Source of the DNA: an uncultured Alcanivoracaceae bacterium
GTDB taxonomy: Bacteria > Pseudomonadota > Gammaproteobacteria > Xanthomonadales > Marinicellaceae
Assembly (NCBI GenBank): GCA_947311585.1
Contig: CAMZLQ010000129.1
Location: 1 to 34,638 of the forward strand
Direction: 5' to 3'
DNA length: 34,638 nucleotides
Shown: positions 16,685-25,686 of the stretch, piece by piece
How the letters are laid out: every line of letters starts with the position of its first letter
How positions within the stretch are numbered: the first letter of the stretch is position 1
The notes under the pieces: generated by a model
Databases searched by the model: none
What the model was told of the DNA's origin: nothing
The model's input: the letters and a program-made list of their open reading frames with translations, nothing else
Program-made: the position numbers and the translations under genes

Positions 16685-19198
16685 TTATTTATTTACCTCT
16701 GTTTTATCAATTATCGATGCAAAATAAATGGCATTGATTAGCCATTTTTGCGTGCCTAACCAGTAGCCTCGGAAGGTTGGGTTAAAACCAAACTTAATGA
16801 GGCTGCCTTTGCCATTACGTTCGGCGATAGCCATGGGGGCTTGAGCAAATTGTTTTTGTTTTTCTGCTGATAAATAACCTGCAGCCAATGGGTTTTGGTT
16901 GGCTATTAGAGGTGTGGCATAGGGGTTTTTGGAAGTTTCTAATTGGCTATTGCCTTTGAGTAACAGAAATTGACTTTGTTGGTGCATGCCATAAGCTAAC
17001 GGATGAGTTAAATCAGCCCTGGCAGAGATAATGGCTCCACCGATGGTATTTTTGGCGTTATCTTTTTCAAAATCACCGTAGCTGCGGTTTTCAACAATTT
17101 CGGCTTCTTCATTTGATGAGTTTTCTTGTGTTTCTTTTTTCTTATTTAGCAGGTTTTTCTCTGCCCATTTTGCTGACTTTTGCAAACTGATAAGATGCCC
17201 ACCTTGTTTTATCCAGGCTTTTATTTTTGCATTGGTTTTTTCTGTTAGGGATTTGTAGTTACCCGATGGCAATATTATATGACTGTAATCGCCTAGTTGA
17301 ATTTTTGGCAGCTGTTTTTTGTTAATTTTAGTCAATGGCATACCAACTTGGGTATCAAATAAATGCCAAATACTGCCTGTTTGGTAACTGTTAATGCCTT
17401 CACCCATTACCATCAACACTTTGGGCTTGTTGAGGGTGACAACTGCAGGCGAACCTAAATCAATGCCCTTTTTGTTATGCACTTTTGTTAGCGCATAACT
17501 TGGCACTTGAAAAAATTCGGCACAATTGGCGACGGCTTTGGTAATTTCGGTATTTTTGCCGTCTTTTTTTAAGTCAACAATAATCGAGCCTGGTTTAAAT
17601 TCAATGGTTTTGCCCTCGATTTGAATGCTGAATGGTTTTTTTATTACTTTGGTGCTGATGTCTCTTTGTTGCAGGTAATTCAATGCAGCAGCGGTATTGC
17701 CTTTATCCCAATTAAAAGCATAGGCTATGGCATCTTTTTGGTAATGGTTTTGGGTGACTTTGAAGGTGATTTTTTTGGTCTTTGGCGTGCTTTTGATTTG
17801 GGCGTAGTCAACTCCCCACGCCATGCCAATATTCCAAGCAGAAACATCGTAAAAGGTGTTGTCTTTGAATTGAGTATCGGTATTAAATAATGATTTTATC
17901 AAGGTGTATTGTTTTTGCTCAATTGGAATGTAAAGTGAAGTATTGGCGTTGTATGTGTGTTTATTGAGCGTGATGTTTTCATCGAGCATTGTCACTTTTA
18001 TGTTGTGAATGGATAAGTAGTCTGCCATCTTTTGGGCTTTGATGCTGTCCTTTTCAAAGTCTAATAAGTAGCCTTTGAAATTTTCCAAACGGGCTTGTTC
18101 TAAGGCATTTTTGAAAAATTCTCTTTTGTAGTTTAATAATTTTGTCTTGAGTGCAAAAGCTCCTTTTAAGGTTGAAAGTGCGGTGCGAAATTGGTTGTCA
18201 ATTCCATCAACCAAGGTGCGCATGCCTTCATCGGTGGATAAATTACCACCATTGGCACGGGCTTGTTCGAATAATATACCAATACTGCCTTGTAAGTCGG
18301 GATAAGTCGAACCCTTTCCAGGGTAAAAATCATCGTAGCTTTCTTGGCTGTAAAAACGCATGCCTTTGTCGCTTAATGTTTTGGCGTGGTAAGTAGCTAG
18401 TTCGGTGGTTAAGCCGATATTATTTTGTGGTATCAGCGGATTGGTTCGATCAGGCACGCCTGGTTGAAAAAAGAAGGTTTTGTCACTGCTCATTTCGTGG
18501 TGATCATCCAGCACATGTGGGTTCCATTGATGGAAAGCTTTAATGCGTGCTTGAGTTTCTACTTGCGATAACAGCAGCCAATCGCGATTAAGGTCAAAGA
18601 AATAATGATTGGTTCTGCCGTTGGGGGATTGTTCCTTGTGTGCTAAATCATTTCCATCTGGGTTGTCAATCATGCCACGATGAGAATTAATGTCGGTGAC
18701 ATAACGGTCGTATCCATCAGGGTTAATGGTTGGGTCGATAATAATTAAGCTTTGGTTAAGTATTTGGTCAATTTCATCTGAATGCCCAGCAATGAGGTGA
18801 TAAGCATACAAAATACTGGCATTGGCACCACTGGCTTCATTGCCGTGCACACTAAAACCGTTCCATACCCGTAAAATTTTGTCATTAGTGGCAAGTGCTT
18901 CGAGGTTTTCCATGTTTTTATCAGAACTGATGAACAACAAAACCAAACGCCTGCCTTCATTGGTCATACCATAATCGACCAATCGAGCACGGGCAGATGA
19001 AGCCGCAAGAATGCTTAAATAATTAATGATTTGGTCGTGACGGTAGTGCCTTTGACCGACTTCCAACCCAGTAACCGCTCGCGGTGATGGAATCGAGGTG
19101 TCGTAACGCGTGTCATCGGGAAGATAGTCTTCTAAAACTACCGCATTAACTGACAGACTGGCGAAAAACATAAAAAGTAGAGTGGTTAATTTAATCAT
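16685..19198 (-). CDS. Secreted M14-family zinc carboxypeptidase-like protein
   Basis: The track opens at 19279 inside xthA. The Met at 19198 is the better start: it begins a signal peptide (MIKLTTLLFMFFASLSVNAV) 11 bases after the xthA stop, giving 837 residues. The N-terminal M14 domain has the zinc motif HGNEASGANA and PTINPDGYDRY. The third histidine lies in the VLDDHHEMSSDK region and the probable catalytic Glu in ILFEQARANGG. The rest (about 380-837) is a beta-rich region and a glutamine-amidotransferase-like domain, as in large M14-like proteins of Shewanella and Lysobacter. It probably trims peptides outside the cytoplasm. Substrate unknown. Likely cotranscribed with xthA. Confidence 0.85.
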   Translation of the reverse strand: MIKLTTLLFMFFASLSVNAVVLEDYLPDDTRYDTSIPSPRAVTGLEVGQRHYRHDQIINYLSILAASSARARLVDYGMTNEGRRLVLLFISSDKNMENLEALATNDKILRVWNGFSVHGNEASGANASILYAYHLIAGHSDEIDQILNQSLIIIDPTINPDGYDRYVTDINSHRGMIDNPDGNDLAHKEQSPNGRTNHYFFDLNRDWLLLSQVETQARIKAFHQWNPHVLDDHHEMSSDKTFFFQPGVPDRTNPLIPQNNIGLTTELATYHAKTLSDKGMRFYSQESYDDFYPGKGSTYPDLQGSIGILFEQARANGGNLSTDEGMRTLVDGIDNQFRTALSTLKGAFALKTKLLNYKREFFKNALEQARLENFKGYLLDFEKDSIKAQKMADYLSIHNIKVTMLDENITLNKHTYNANTSLYIPIEQKQYTLIKSLFNTDTQFKDNTFYDVSAWNIGMAWGVDYAQIKSTPKTKKITFKVTQNHYQKDAIAYAFNWDKGNTAAALNYLQQRDISTKVIKKPFSIQIEGKTIEFKPGSIIVDLKKDGKNTEITKAVANCAEFFQVPSYALTKVHNKKGIDLGSPAVVTLNKPKVLMVMGEGINSYQTGSIWHLFDTQVGMPLTKINKKQLPKIQLGDYSHIILPSGNYKSLTEKTNAKIKAWIKQGGHLISLQKSAKWAEKNLLNKKKETQENSSNEEAEIVENRSYGDFEKDNAKNTIGGAIISARADLTHPLAYGMHQQSQFLLLKGNSQLETSKNPYATPLIANQNPLAAGYLSAEKQKQFAQAPMAIAERNGKGSLIKFGFNPTFRGYWLGTQKWLINAIYFASIIDKTEVNK

Positions 19199-19208
19199 AA
19201 GGATTTCT

Positions 19209-19976
19209 CTAATAGTCAAACTCTGCCACAACTGGCGTGTGATCTGAGGGGCGTTCCCACGCCCTTGGCTCTTTATCAATATAGGCAGCTGTTAGCATTT
19301 CAGACATCGGTTCGTTGGTGAGGATTAAATCAATACGCAGACCTAAGTTACGCGGAAAACCTCCCATTCGATAGTCCCACCACGAATAATGCCCACCATC
19401 ATCGTGTAATAGACGGAAGGAATCATCAAAACCTAAATCTAAAATATCTTCAAGCTTGGCTCGTTCTTTGTCCGTGCACAGTATTTTACCCCGCCAATAC
19501 TCGGCATCGTAAACATCGCGGTCATCTGGAGCAATATTAAAGTCCCCTAAGACCACCACATTTTCGTATTCTTCTAATTGCTGACCGATAAAATTGGTGA
19601 CTTGTTCAAGCCAGTGCATTTTGTAGGTGTATTTTTCAGAGTCAGGTTCTGACCCATTTACCACATATAAGTTAATAATACGCACGTCATCAATGGTGGC
19701 AGCCAAAATCCTGCGTTGCGGATCGTCCAATCCTTCAATATCGGTAACAACATCCGTTGCAGCTGATGAACTGATAATGCAAACACCATTATAAGTGGGC
19801 TGTCCCGAATAAACCACATGCCAACCGGCTGCAGTGATTTCCTTTTCAGGAAATTTATCATCGGTGAGCTTGGTTTCTTGAATGGCTAAAACATCAGGCG
19901 AGTTTTGTTTCGACCATTGTAAAACGTGTTCTAAACGAACTTTAAGAGAATTAACATTCCAACTAACAATTTTCAT
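19209..19976 (-). CDS. xthA: Exodeoxyribonuclease III (AP endonuclease)
   Basis: ExoIII cuts at abasic sites and degrades DNA 3' to 5' in base-excision repair. The 255-residue protein starts MKIVSWNVNSLKVRLEHVL. The metal and catalytic residues are visible: Glu in AIQETKL, Asp/Asn in VLGDFNIAPDDRDVY, WWDYR, and the Asp-His pair near the end in PSDHTPVVAEF. Length is close to the usual 255-270. A TATACT lies 14 bases upstream of the ATG on the minus strand, with no clear Shine-Dalgarno sequence. It works in the same pathway as mutM in this window, though they are not linked in an operon. Confidence 0.95.
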   Translation of the reverse strand: MKIVSWNVNSLKVRLEHVLQWSKQNSPDVLAIQETKLTDDKFPEKEITAAGWHVVYSGQPTYNGVCIISSSAATDVVTDIEGLDDPQRRILAATIDDVRIINLYVVNGSEPDSEKYTYKMHWLEQVTNFIGQQLEEYENVVVLGDFNIAPDDRDVYDAEYWRGKILCTDKERAKLEDILDLGFDDSFRLLHDDGGHYSWWDYRMGGFPRNLGLRIDLILTNEPMSEMLTAAYIDKEPRAWERPSDHTPVVAEFDY

Positions 19977-20009
19977 GCGGATTTAAAAAGAGTATAAAAA
20001 ATAAACTTT

Positions 20010-20031
20010 ACCACACTATTAGAATTGTGGT
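20010..20031 (-). terminator. Weak hairpin terminator after DUF4442 gene 2
   Basis: On the minus strand ACCACA...TGTGGT forms a 6-bp stem with a 10-base loop, followed by AAAGTTTATTTTTTATA. It lies between the second DUF4442 gene and xthA. The weak stem makes it uncertain. Confidence 0.35.
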
Positions 20032-20162
20032 GGTGTTTTTATTCAAAACTATCGCGAGTGACACCAAAATTATACAAGGCTTCACTAGTGAGAATATTTC
20101 ATAGGATATGCAATATTTTAGACCGCTAAATTCGAGTCATAAGCGCAACTCCATTGATTTAC

Positions 20163-20645
20163 TCATGCTTTTCTCGACAATAACCAATAAAAAGTGCCCA
20201 CTGCGACTACATCACCTGAAGAATCCTTGATGGTGGTTTGCACTTGGTATTTGAGTTCATCTTTAACCTCTGGAATTTCGCAAATACACTGCGCAGTTAA
20301 ATCACCTTTGGCTTTCTTGATGTATTCCATTTCCATTTTGGTTAAGATGCCGCGAATCTGACTGCTCATGCCTGACAATACCGCCAAACCACTGGTAACT
20401 TCTCCAAGATTTATCAAGGCAACCGCATGAATACTGCGCAGGTGATTTTTATTCGATTTTCGCTCTTTTAAAAATGCGTGGCAATGCCCTGGCTTTAAAT
20501 CGGTGATTAATGCTTTAATGCTTCCCGTGTAAGCCGCCATTCGGCCCACCATGTGGGAAAATAGCTTTTTACCAAAAGGTTTGTCTTTTAACTTTTTCCA
20601 GTTCGCTAGTATTTTTTCGCCAGGTGATTCGTTATTTTGTGCCAT
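20163..20645 (-). CDS. DUF4442 hotdog-fold thioesterase-like protein (2)
   Basis: A 160-residue protein of the DUF4442/hotdog type. It begins with a basic helix (NWKKLKDKPFGKKLFSHMVG). The core pattern follows: YTGSIKALITDLKPGHCHAF, then the helix IHAVALINLGEVTSGLAVLS, which corresponds to the active-site helix of hotdog thioesterases. A late strand reads VVAVGTFYWLLSRK. No signal peptide. It is only distantly similar to the DUF4442 protein at 14055-14519, so they are not recent duplicates. It is divergent from pepQ with 25 bases between starts. The substrate is presumably an acyl thioester, by inference from fold. Confidence 0.78.
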   Translation of the reverse strand: MAQNNESPGEKILANWKKLKDKPFGKKLFSHMVGRMAAYTGSIKALITDLKPGHCHAFLKERKSNKNHLRSIHAVALINLGEVTSGLAVLSGMSSQIRGILTKMEMEYIKKAKGDLTAQCICEIPEVKDELKYQVQTTIKDSSGDVVAVGTFYWLLSRKA

Positions 20646-20670
20646 AATACGATTTTTTTATAATTGAGTA

Positions 20671-21966
20671 ATGAAAATGTACCCCAATCATTATAAATAT
20701 GTTTCAAAAATTATCAACCAAGGACTGCAAAAGGCAAGACTTGATGGTGTTCTTATCTATTCTGGGCATGCAAACAATTATTTTCTTGACGATATGCCGT
20801 ATGCTTTTGTTTGCAACCCGCATTTTAAATGGTTGGTGCCGATTACCGAAACACCGCATTGCATTATTCATTATAAACCAGCAGAAAAACCTAAATTATA
20901 TTTGTATCAACCCAAAGATTATTGGCATTCGTTGCCAAAAACAGTCAAAGGGCAGTGGGCAGAGTATTTTGAAATCATTCCTGTAGCCAATAAAGAAGAA
21001 GTGCCTGATTTTAGTCAGTTAAAAAACCATGCTTGGATTGGACAAGAAGATTCTTGCGAATACGACAACCTCAAACACAATCCGCGCACTTACATGGATT
21101 ACGTACATTGGCACCGTGCAGTTAAAACCGAATATGAAATTAATAACATACGTCAAGCCAACACACGGGCACTGCGTGGTCACAAAGCCGCATACCAAAG
21201 CTTCAAAAAAGGCTTTAGTGAATTTGAATGCCATTTAGCGTATATGCTTGCCACAGAACATAATGAATACCAACTGCCTTATGGCAATATTGTGGCTCAA
21301 AATGAAAACGGTGCGGTCTTGCATTACCAACACACGCAACGTTTTCGTCACCCTGTAGAAAACCTTAAATCCTTTCTTATTGATGCAGGTTGTCAGGTTA
21401 ATGGCTATGCCTCCGACATCACACGCACTTATGCTTACGATGACAAAAGTGAATTTGCCCAATTAATTACTGCTCTTGAAAAAATGCAAATAGAAATTGG
21501 CAAAAAGGCGGTTGTTGGCAGCAGTTATGTTGACCTGCACGCCCAAGCACATTTTATGATAGCCAATATTTTAATTGATTTTGAAATTATTTGTGGTTCG
21601 GCAACCCAAGCCGTGGAAACAGGCTTAAGCAATGTCTTTTTACCTCATGGTTTAGGGCATTATTTGGGCTTGCAAGTGCATGATATCGGTGGTCATCAAA
21701 GCGATGAAGAGGGCAATATTTTATCGCCACCCGAATTACACCCTTTTTTACGACTCACCCGAACTCTGCAAGAAAACAATGTTTTAACCATAGAACCAGG
21801 CATTTATTTTATTGATATGCTGCTCGAAAAAGCCAAAGCAACAAAGCAAGGGAATTTTATTAATTGGTTACGAATCGAAGATTTTAAACCTTATGGTGGC
21901 ATCAGAATCGAAGATAATATTGTCGTTAAAGCAAAAAACTCTCTTAATTTGACACGTGGTTATTAA
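20671..21966 (+). CDS. pepQ: Xaa-Pro dipeptidase PepQ (M24B)
   Basis: PepQ hydrolyses dipeptides with C-terminal proline; the enterobacterial enzyme also cleaves organophosphates. The 431-residue protein aligns by eye along its length with E. coli PepQ: LDGVLIYSGHANNYFLDDMPYAF near the start, YWHSLP, then the M24 domain. The metal ligands are visible: Asp in FLIDAGCQ and SDITRTY, His in PHGLGHYLGLQVHD, Glu in LTIEPGIYFID and in GGIRIEDNIV. The start may be this ATG or the one two codons later; TATAAT ends 5 or 11 bases upstream of these, so the mRNA could be leaderless from the second. The stop codon lies inside the left arm of the 283-bp palindromic element. Confidence 0.93.
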   Translation: MKMYPNHYKYVSKIINQGLQKARLDGVLIYSGHANNYFLDDMPYAFVCNPHFKWLVPITETPHCIIHYKPAEKPKLYLYQPKDYWHSLPKTVKGQWAEYFEIIPVANKEEVPDFSQLKNHAWIGQEDSCEYDNLKHNPRTYMDYVHWHRAVKTEYEINNIRQANTRALRGHKAAYQSFKKGFSEFECHLAYMLATEHNEYQLPYGNIVAQNENGAVLHYQHTQRFRHPVENLKSFLIDAGCQVNGYASDITRTYAYDDKSEFAQLITALEKMQIEIGKKAVVGSSYVDLHAQAHFMIANILIDFEIICGSATQAVETGLSNVFLPHGLGHYLGLQVHDIGGHQSDEEGNILSPPELHPFLRLTRTLQENNVLTIEPGIYFIDMLLEKAKATKQGNFINWLRIEDFKPYGGIRIEDNIVVKAKNSLNLTRGY

Positions 21967-22243
21967 CCCTGCTAGATAATACCATTCATCAGGAGTTAAA
22001 GAAATTCCCATATCAAGGCGTAGCCTGCAATTAATGGTTGTTCCCTTGATAAAGGCTGCAACGCTGAGATGGGGGTTTCTTTAACTCCCTATCTTGTTGA
22101 AATATAAATGAAAGGTCTAAACCTATTCGCTCTTGGACTGCGTTATCAGCATTTGATATAGGATGGCTAAACCTTCATGCTGATGCCTTGCCAAGAACAA
22201 ATAGGATTAGACTGATGAGCGGTATTATCTAGCAGGGTTAATA
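21961..22243. repeat. 283-bp nested inverted-repeat element, cloverleaf-like
   Basis: The outer arms are a perfect 23-bp inverted repeat (TATTAACCCTGCTAGATAATACC at 21961-21983 against 22221-22243) that extends with two mismatches to 21992/22212. Inside are two separate stem-loops. One pairs 21991-22011 with 22069-22090 (AGGAGTTAAAGAAATTCCCAT), with a further inner stem. The other pairs 22115-22136 with 22191-22212 (4 mismatches), with inner ATCAGCAT/ATGCTGAT. No ORF is visible. It fills the space between convergent pepQ and dcd. It could be a non-autonomous mobile element, an extragenic palindromic unit or a structured RNA/bidirectional terminator. Confidence 0.75.
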
Positions 22244-22251
22244 ATAAAGCC

Positions 22252-22824
22252 TTACTTCATCCTTGGTAGGGTTACACCTTTTTGACCTTGGTATTTGCCT
22301 TTTTTGTCTTTGTAGGAGGTTTCGCATTCTTCATCGGATTCAAAGAAAAGAAATTGTGCCACGCCTTCATTAGCATAAATTTTGGCTGGTAAGGGTGTGG
22401 TGTTTGAAAATTCGAGTGTAACATGTCCTTCCCATTCGGGTTCTAGCGGTGTCACATTGACGATGATTCCACAACGGGCGTAGGTAGACTTACCTAAACA
22501 AATAGTCAAAACATTGCGAGGAATTTTTAAATACTCGACTGTTCGAGCCAGTGCAAATGAATTTGGCGGGATAATGCAAACATCCGACTTGACATCGACA
22601 AAGCTAGCAGGGTCAAAGTTTTTTGGATCGACAATGGACGAATTAATATTAGTAAAGATTTTAAATTCATCCGCACACCTGACATCGTAACCATAGCTTG
22701 AAGTGCCGTAGGAAATTTTTTTATTATCCTTATCTGAAGAAGTGACTTGTCCGTCCTCAAAAGGAGAAATCATGCCATGTTCCAATGCCATTTTTTTTAT
22801 CCATCTGTCTGATTTTATTGTCAT
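22252..22824 (-). CDS. dcd: dCTP deaminase
   Basis: Dcd deaminates dCTP to dUTP, feeding dTMP synthesis. The 190-residue protein has the family pattern: [18 protein letters not shown], then [18 protein letters not shown], and the catalytic region [20 protein letters not shown] with its Arg and Glu. The C-terminal [19 protein letters not shown] is the nucleotide-covering tail. Full length, and the monofunctional type (releases dUTP). It lies 8 bases after apbC in the conserved apbC-dcd order. Confidence 0.95.
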   Translation of the reverse strand: MTIKSDRWIKKMALEHGMISPFEDGQVTSSDKDNKKISYGTSSYGYDVRCADEFKIFTNINSSIVDPKNFDPASFVDVKSDVCIIPPNSFALARTVEYLKIPRNVLTICLGKSTYARCGIIVNVTPLEPEWEGHVTLEFSNTTPLPAKIYANEGVAQFLFFESDEECETSYKDKKGKYQGQKGVTLPRMK

Positions 22825-22832
22825 CTTTATGC

Positions 22833-23873
22833 CTATAAGTTATGAAGTTTAAGTTCAGGGATGTCTTTATTAATATCTACGGGTAATTGAGCGAGTAACT
22901 GCCCCACTTTCATTGCCACAACCAAGCCTTTTTGAGAAATTTCAGAATCTATTCCCCAAACATTTTCGGGTGTGCCTTCGTCCATGTTTTGGCGGATATT
23001 GATATTTAAAGGCAGTTGCCCAAGTAAGTGCGTATCAAATTTGGCTAACATTTTGTTTGCCGCACCTTCTCCAAAAATATGCGATTCGTGGTTGCAATTT
23101 GGGCAGGTAAAGACACTCATGTTTTCGATAACTCCAAGCACTGGAATTTCGACTTTTTCAAACATTGCAAAGGCTTTTTGTGCATCTATCATGGAAATAT
23201 CTTGCGGCGTGGTGACCACAACGGTTGCGGTAACTGGTATTTTTTGTACCATTGTTAATTGAATATCGCCGGTTCCTGGTGGTAAATCTATCAACAAATA
23301 ATCCACTTCATCCCAACGGGTTTCTTCCACCATTTGCATCAAAGCCTTGGTTATCATTGAACCACGCCAAATAGCCGGGGATTCTTCATCTATCATGTAA
23401 CCCAAGGACATGCTTTGAATGCCATCGGCATTAACTGCAATAAAGCTTTTGTTGTCAGGAGAGGTGGGTTTACCGTAATCTCCTAGCATACGAGGCATAC
23501 TCGGTCCATAAATATCGGCATCCAAAATGGCAACGCGTGCACCCAGTTTTTGTAAAGACTTGGCAAGCATGACTGTTACTGTAGATTTTCCAACACCGCC
23601 TTTTCCTGATGCGATAGCAATTATATTTTTCACACCCTTTATTGATTCAATGTCTTTTTTTGTTTTGTGGGTGCGAATTTCAGTTTTTAATTGAGACTCT
23701 TGATTGTAACACGCATTTAGAGCCTGACTGATTTCGGATTCAAATCCTTGAAAAGGAAATTTTAGCGAGAAATGTACGGCGTCTTTTTCCTTAACTTCGA
23801 TTGATTTTCCAAAAGTTAAATCGGTGACAGGATTTTTTGCATTTGCCACGCATTGTTTGATTTCTTTATTCAT
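22833..23873 (-). CDS. apbC: Fe-S cluster carrier ATPase ApbC (Mrp)
   Basis: ApbC/Mrp is a cytosolic P-loop ATPase that carries iron-sulfur clusters. The 346-residue protein has an N-terminal DUF59-like region of about 90 residues. The deviant Walker [15 protein letters not shown] is at about 100. [18 protein letters not shown] and [15 protein letters not shown] are family signatures. The C-terminal [12 protein letters not shown] supplies the CxxC that binds the bridging cluster. Its start overlaps the end of pgi by 8 bases. Confidence 0.94.
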   Translation of the reverse strand: MNKEIKQCVANAKNPVTDLTFGKSIEVKEKDAVHFSLKFPFQGFESEISQALNACYNQESQLKTEIRTHKTKKDIESIKGVKNIIAIASGKGGVGKSTVTVMLAKSLQKLGARVAILDADIYGPSMPRMLGDYGKPTSPDNKSFIAVNADGIQSMSLGYMIDEESPAIWRGSMITKALMQMVEETRWDEVDYLLIDLPPGTGDIQLTMVQKIPVTATVVVTTPQDISMIDAQKAFAMFEKVEIPVLGVIENMSVFTCPNCNHESHIFGEGAANKMLAKFDTHLLGQLPLNINIRQNMDEGTPENVWGIDSEISQKGLVVAMKVGQLLAQLPVDINKDIPELKLHNL

Positions 23874-25416
23874 GTTCTAGCACCTTGGCTAATAGCTGTT
23901 GGGTTGATTTATCAAGATGAACTTCTTCAAGAGTATCGTCTTGGATGTGCTCAACTATATTTCGAGCAATGGATTTACCGAGTTCAACTCCTGGTTGATC
24001 AAAGCAGTTGATGTTCCATATAACGGATTGAACATATATCATGTGTTCGTACATAGATAACAATTGACCAAGTGAACTGGGCGTTAACTCTTTGAGCAAG
24101 ATTGTGGTGCTTGGACGGTTGCCGGGGCAGTTGAACTGTTTTTCATCGTCATCGCTGCCATTCATTAACGCTGCTGATTGGGCTAACATGTTTATCAACA
24201 AGTATTTTTTTGCTTCCGTTTGCGGCCCCAGAACCCCAATAAAGTCGATGGGTAATACGTCTTTACTTTGGTGAAAAGCTTGAAAAAAAGCGTGTTGAGA
24301 TAATTGCCCATGATCACCAAATAACCATGGCGATGTAGATACACTGACTTCTTCGCCATTGACGTCATGCATTTTGCCGTTGCTTTCCATCATCAGTTGT
24401 TGTAACCATGCAGGCAGATGCTTTAAATTGGCATCATAGGGAATCACAGCATAGGCAGTGAGCTGCATGAAATTACGGTACCATATTGATAGCATTGCCA
24501 TCAAAACAGGTATATTTTGAGCAAAATTGGTTTCTTTAAAATGTTTATCCATTTTCTCAGCGCCAGCCAAAAAGGATAAAAATGCTTTTTCGCCAATTGC
24601 CATCAATAAGGGAAAGCCAATGGAGGACCAAACCGAAAACCGTCCGCCGGTTGCATTATCAAATGGCAATACATGACTCTTGGGAACACCAAATTGCTCA
24701 GCTTTAGGTTCATTTGCTGTTGCAACAACAAAAGATTGGTTGTTTTGGGTTGGCTGATAATTTTTCTTTTTGACCAACAGCGCTTTTATCGCATGTGCAT
24801 TTTTTAGTGTTTCTATCGTGCCTAAGCTTTTTGAGCTAACACAAAAGAGTGTTCGCTCTATATCGGTTGTATTGACTATTGATTTTAATCTAACATCGTC
24901 AATACTGGCAAAATAGAGTACCTTAACTTTGCTTTTCATTTGCAAGTCCGTCAAAGCTTGAATGGCAATTTTGGGCCCAAGGTAAGAGCCTCCTATGCCA
25001 ATATTAACCACAGTTTCAACGCGCTTGCCAAATGCAGTTAACCACTTACCTGAAGAGTAGTTTTGCGCCACTTTAAACATTTTATTTCTGTCGTTTATCA
25101 TCTGAACAGGTGGGTTTGTTTGCCTTTGTAAAGTGTGCGTTGCAGGTTTGTTCTCAGTGACATTAATGTTATGCCCTGTAAATAGGTGAGTGATTTTTTT
25201 TGCGAGTTGACTGGCGTTTGCTAATTTTATTAAAGAGCTAAGAATTTCTGGAGTTATCCAGTTTTTTGAGAAATCAACAAAAACATCTTCCACTTCAAAT
25301 GATAACGATGTGGCTCTGTTATGTGATTGACTAAATAGCGCTTGCAAATCTTTAACCGATTCATCACACGCTAATTTTTTTAATTGTTGCCACTGGGCTA
25401 AAAAATCTTGATTCAT
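23866..25416 (-). CDS. pgi: Glucose-6-phosphate isomerase
   Basis: Pgi interconverts glucose 6-phosphate and fructose 6-phosphate in glycolysis and gluconeogenesis. The 516-residue protein is slightly shorter than E. coli's 549. The substrate-binding signature is NIGIGGSYLGPKIA. The family block GGRFSVWSSIGFPLLMAIG is intact, as are the catalytic Glu region around LMMESNGK, the His in SQHAFFQAFHQ and the Lys in QPGVELGKSIARN. No Shine-Dalgarno sequence precedes the ATG; TAAAAT lies 9 bases upstream. It overlaps apbC by 8 bases, linking a glycolytic gene to an Fe-S carrier and dcd in one transcription unit. Confidence 0.95.
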   Translation of the reverse strand: MNQDFLAQWQQLKKLACDESVKDLQALFSQSHNRATSLSFEVEDVFVDFSKNWITPEILSSLIKLANASQLAKKITHLFTGHNINVTENKPATHTLQRQTNPPVQMINDRNKMFKVAQNYSSGKWLTAFGKRVETVVNIGIGGSYLGPKIAIQALTDLQMKSKVKVLYFASIDDVRLKSIVNTTDIERTLFCVSSKSLGTIETLKNAHAIKALLVKKKNYQPTQNNQSFVVATANEPKAEQFGVPKSHVLPFDNATGGRFSVWSSIGFPLLMAIGEKAFLSFLAGAEKMDKHFKETNFAQNIPVLMAMLSIWYRNFMQLTAYAVIPYDANLKHLPAWLQQLMMESNGKMHDVNGEEVSVSTSPWLFGDHGQLSQHAFFQAFHQSKDVLPIDFIGVLGPQTEAKKYLLINMLAQSAALMNGSDDDEKQFNCPGNRPSTTILLKELTPSSLGQLLSMYEHMIYVQSVIWNINCFDQPGVELGKSIARNIVEHIQDDTLEEVHLDKSTQQLLAKVLEHE

Positions 25417-25470
25417 ATTGTCGGTATTTTACCTATTGCATACTTATTTTAAAACAATATACCCAAAAAA

Positions 25471-25496
25471 AAACCCATCCGATCCTGGATGGGTTT
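25471..25496 (-). terminator. Rho-independent terminator of pcnB-folK
   Basis: A 10-bp stem (AAACCCATCC / GGATGGGTTT) with a 6-base loop. On the minus strand it is followed by a run of nine or more T, the canonical form for the upstream pcnB-folK transcript. It lies between that gene and pgi. Confidence 0.85.
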
Positions 25497-25592
25497 TATT
25501 AATGCTATATTATTTATTTTGCCCTGTATCGTTTTGTAGATGGAAATGAAAAGTAACCTGCTTCAAAACATGCGTCTATATTAGCAATGCTT

Positions 25593-25686
25593 TGGTATTT
25601 ATGCAACTATTTGTTGTTTTTGCTCAAAATAGTTGTAAATTTGTCTCTAATCAGCAACTTCTTATTATTATGTTGCATAAATACCA
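25593..25686. repeat. 94-bp element with 15-bp terminal inverted repeats
   Basis: TGGTATTTATGCAAC (25593-25607) and GTTGCATAAATACCA (25672-25686) are perfect inverted repeats. Inside, CAACTATTT/AAATAGTTG (25604-25612 with 25627-25635) and GCAAC/GTTGC (25654-25658 with 25672-25676) offer competing stems. The element abuts the pcnB-folK stop codon. It may be a small MITE or a processing signal in the 3' untranslated region. Confidence 0.6.

Noticed and set aside
14055-20645. Possibility that the two DUF4442 proteins are a recent duplication
   Set aside because: Similarity is limited to the fold pattern; lengths, termini and neighbours differ.
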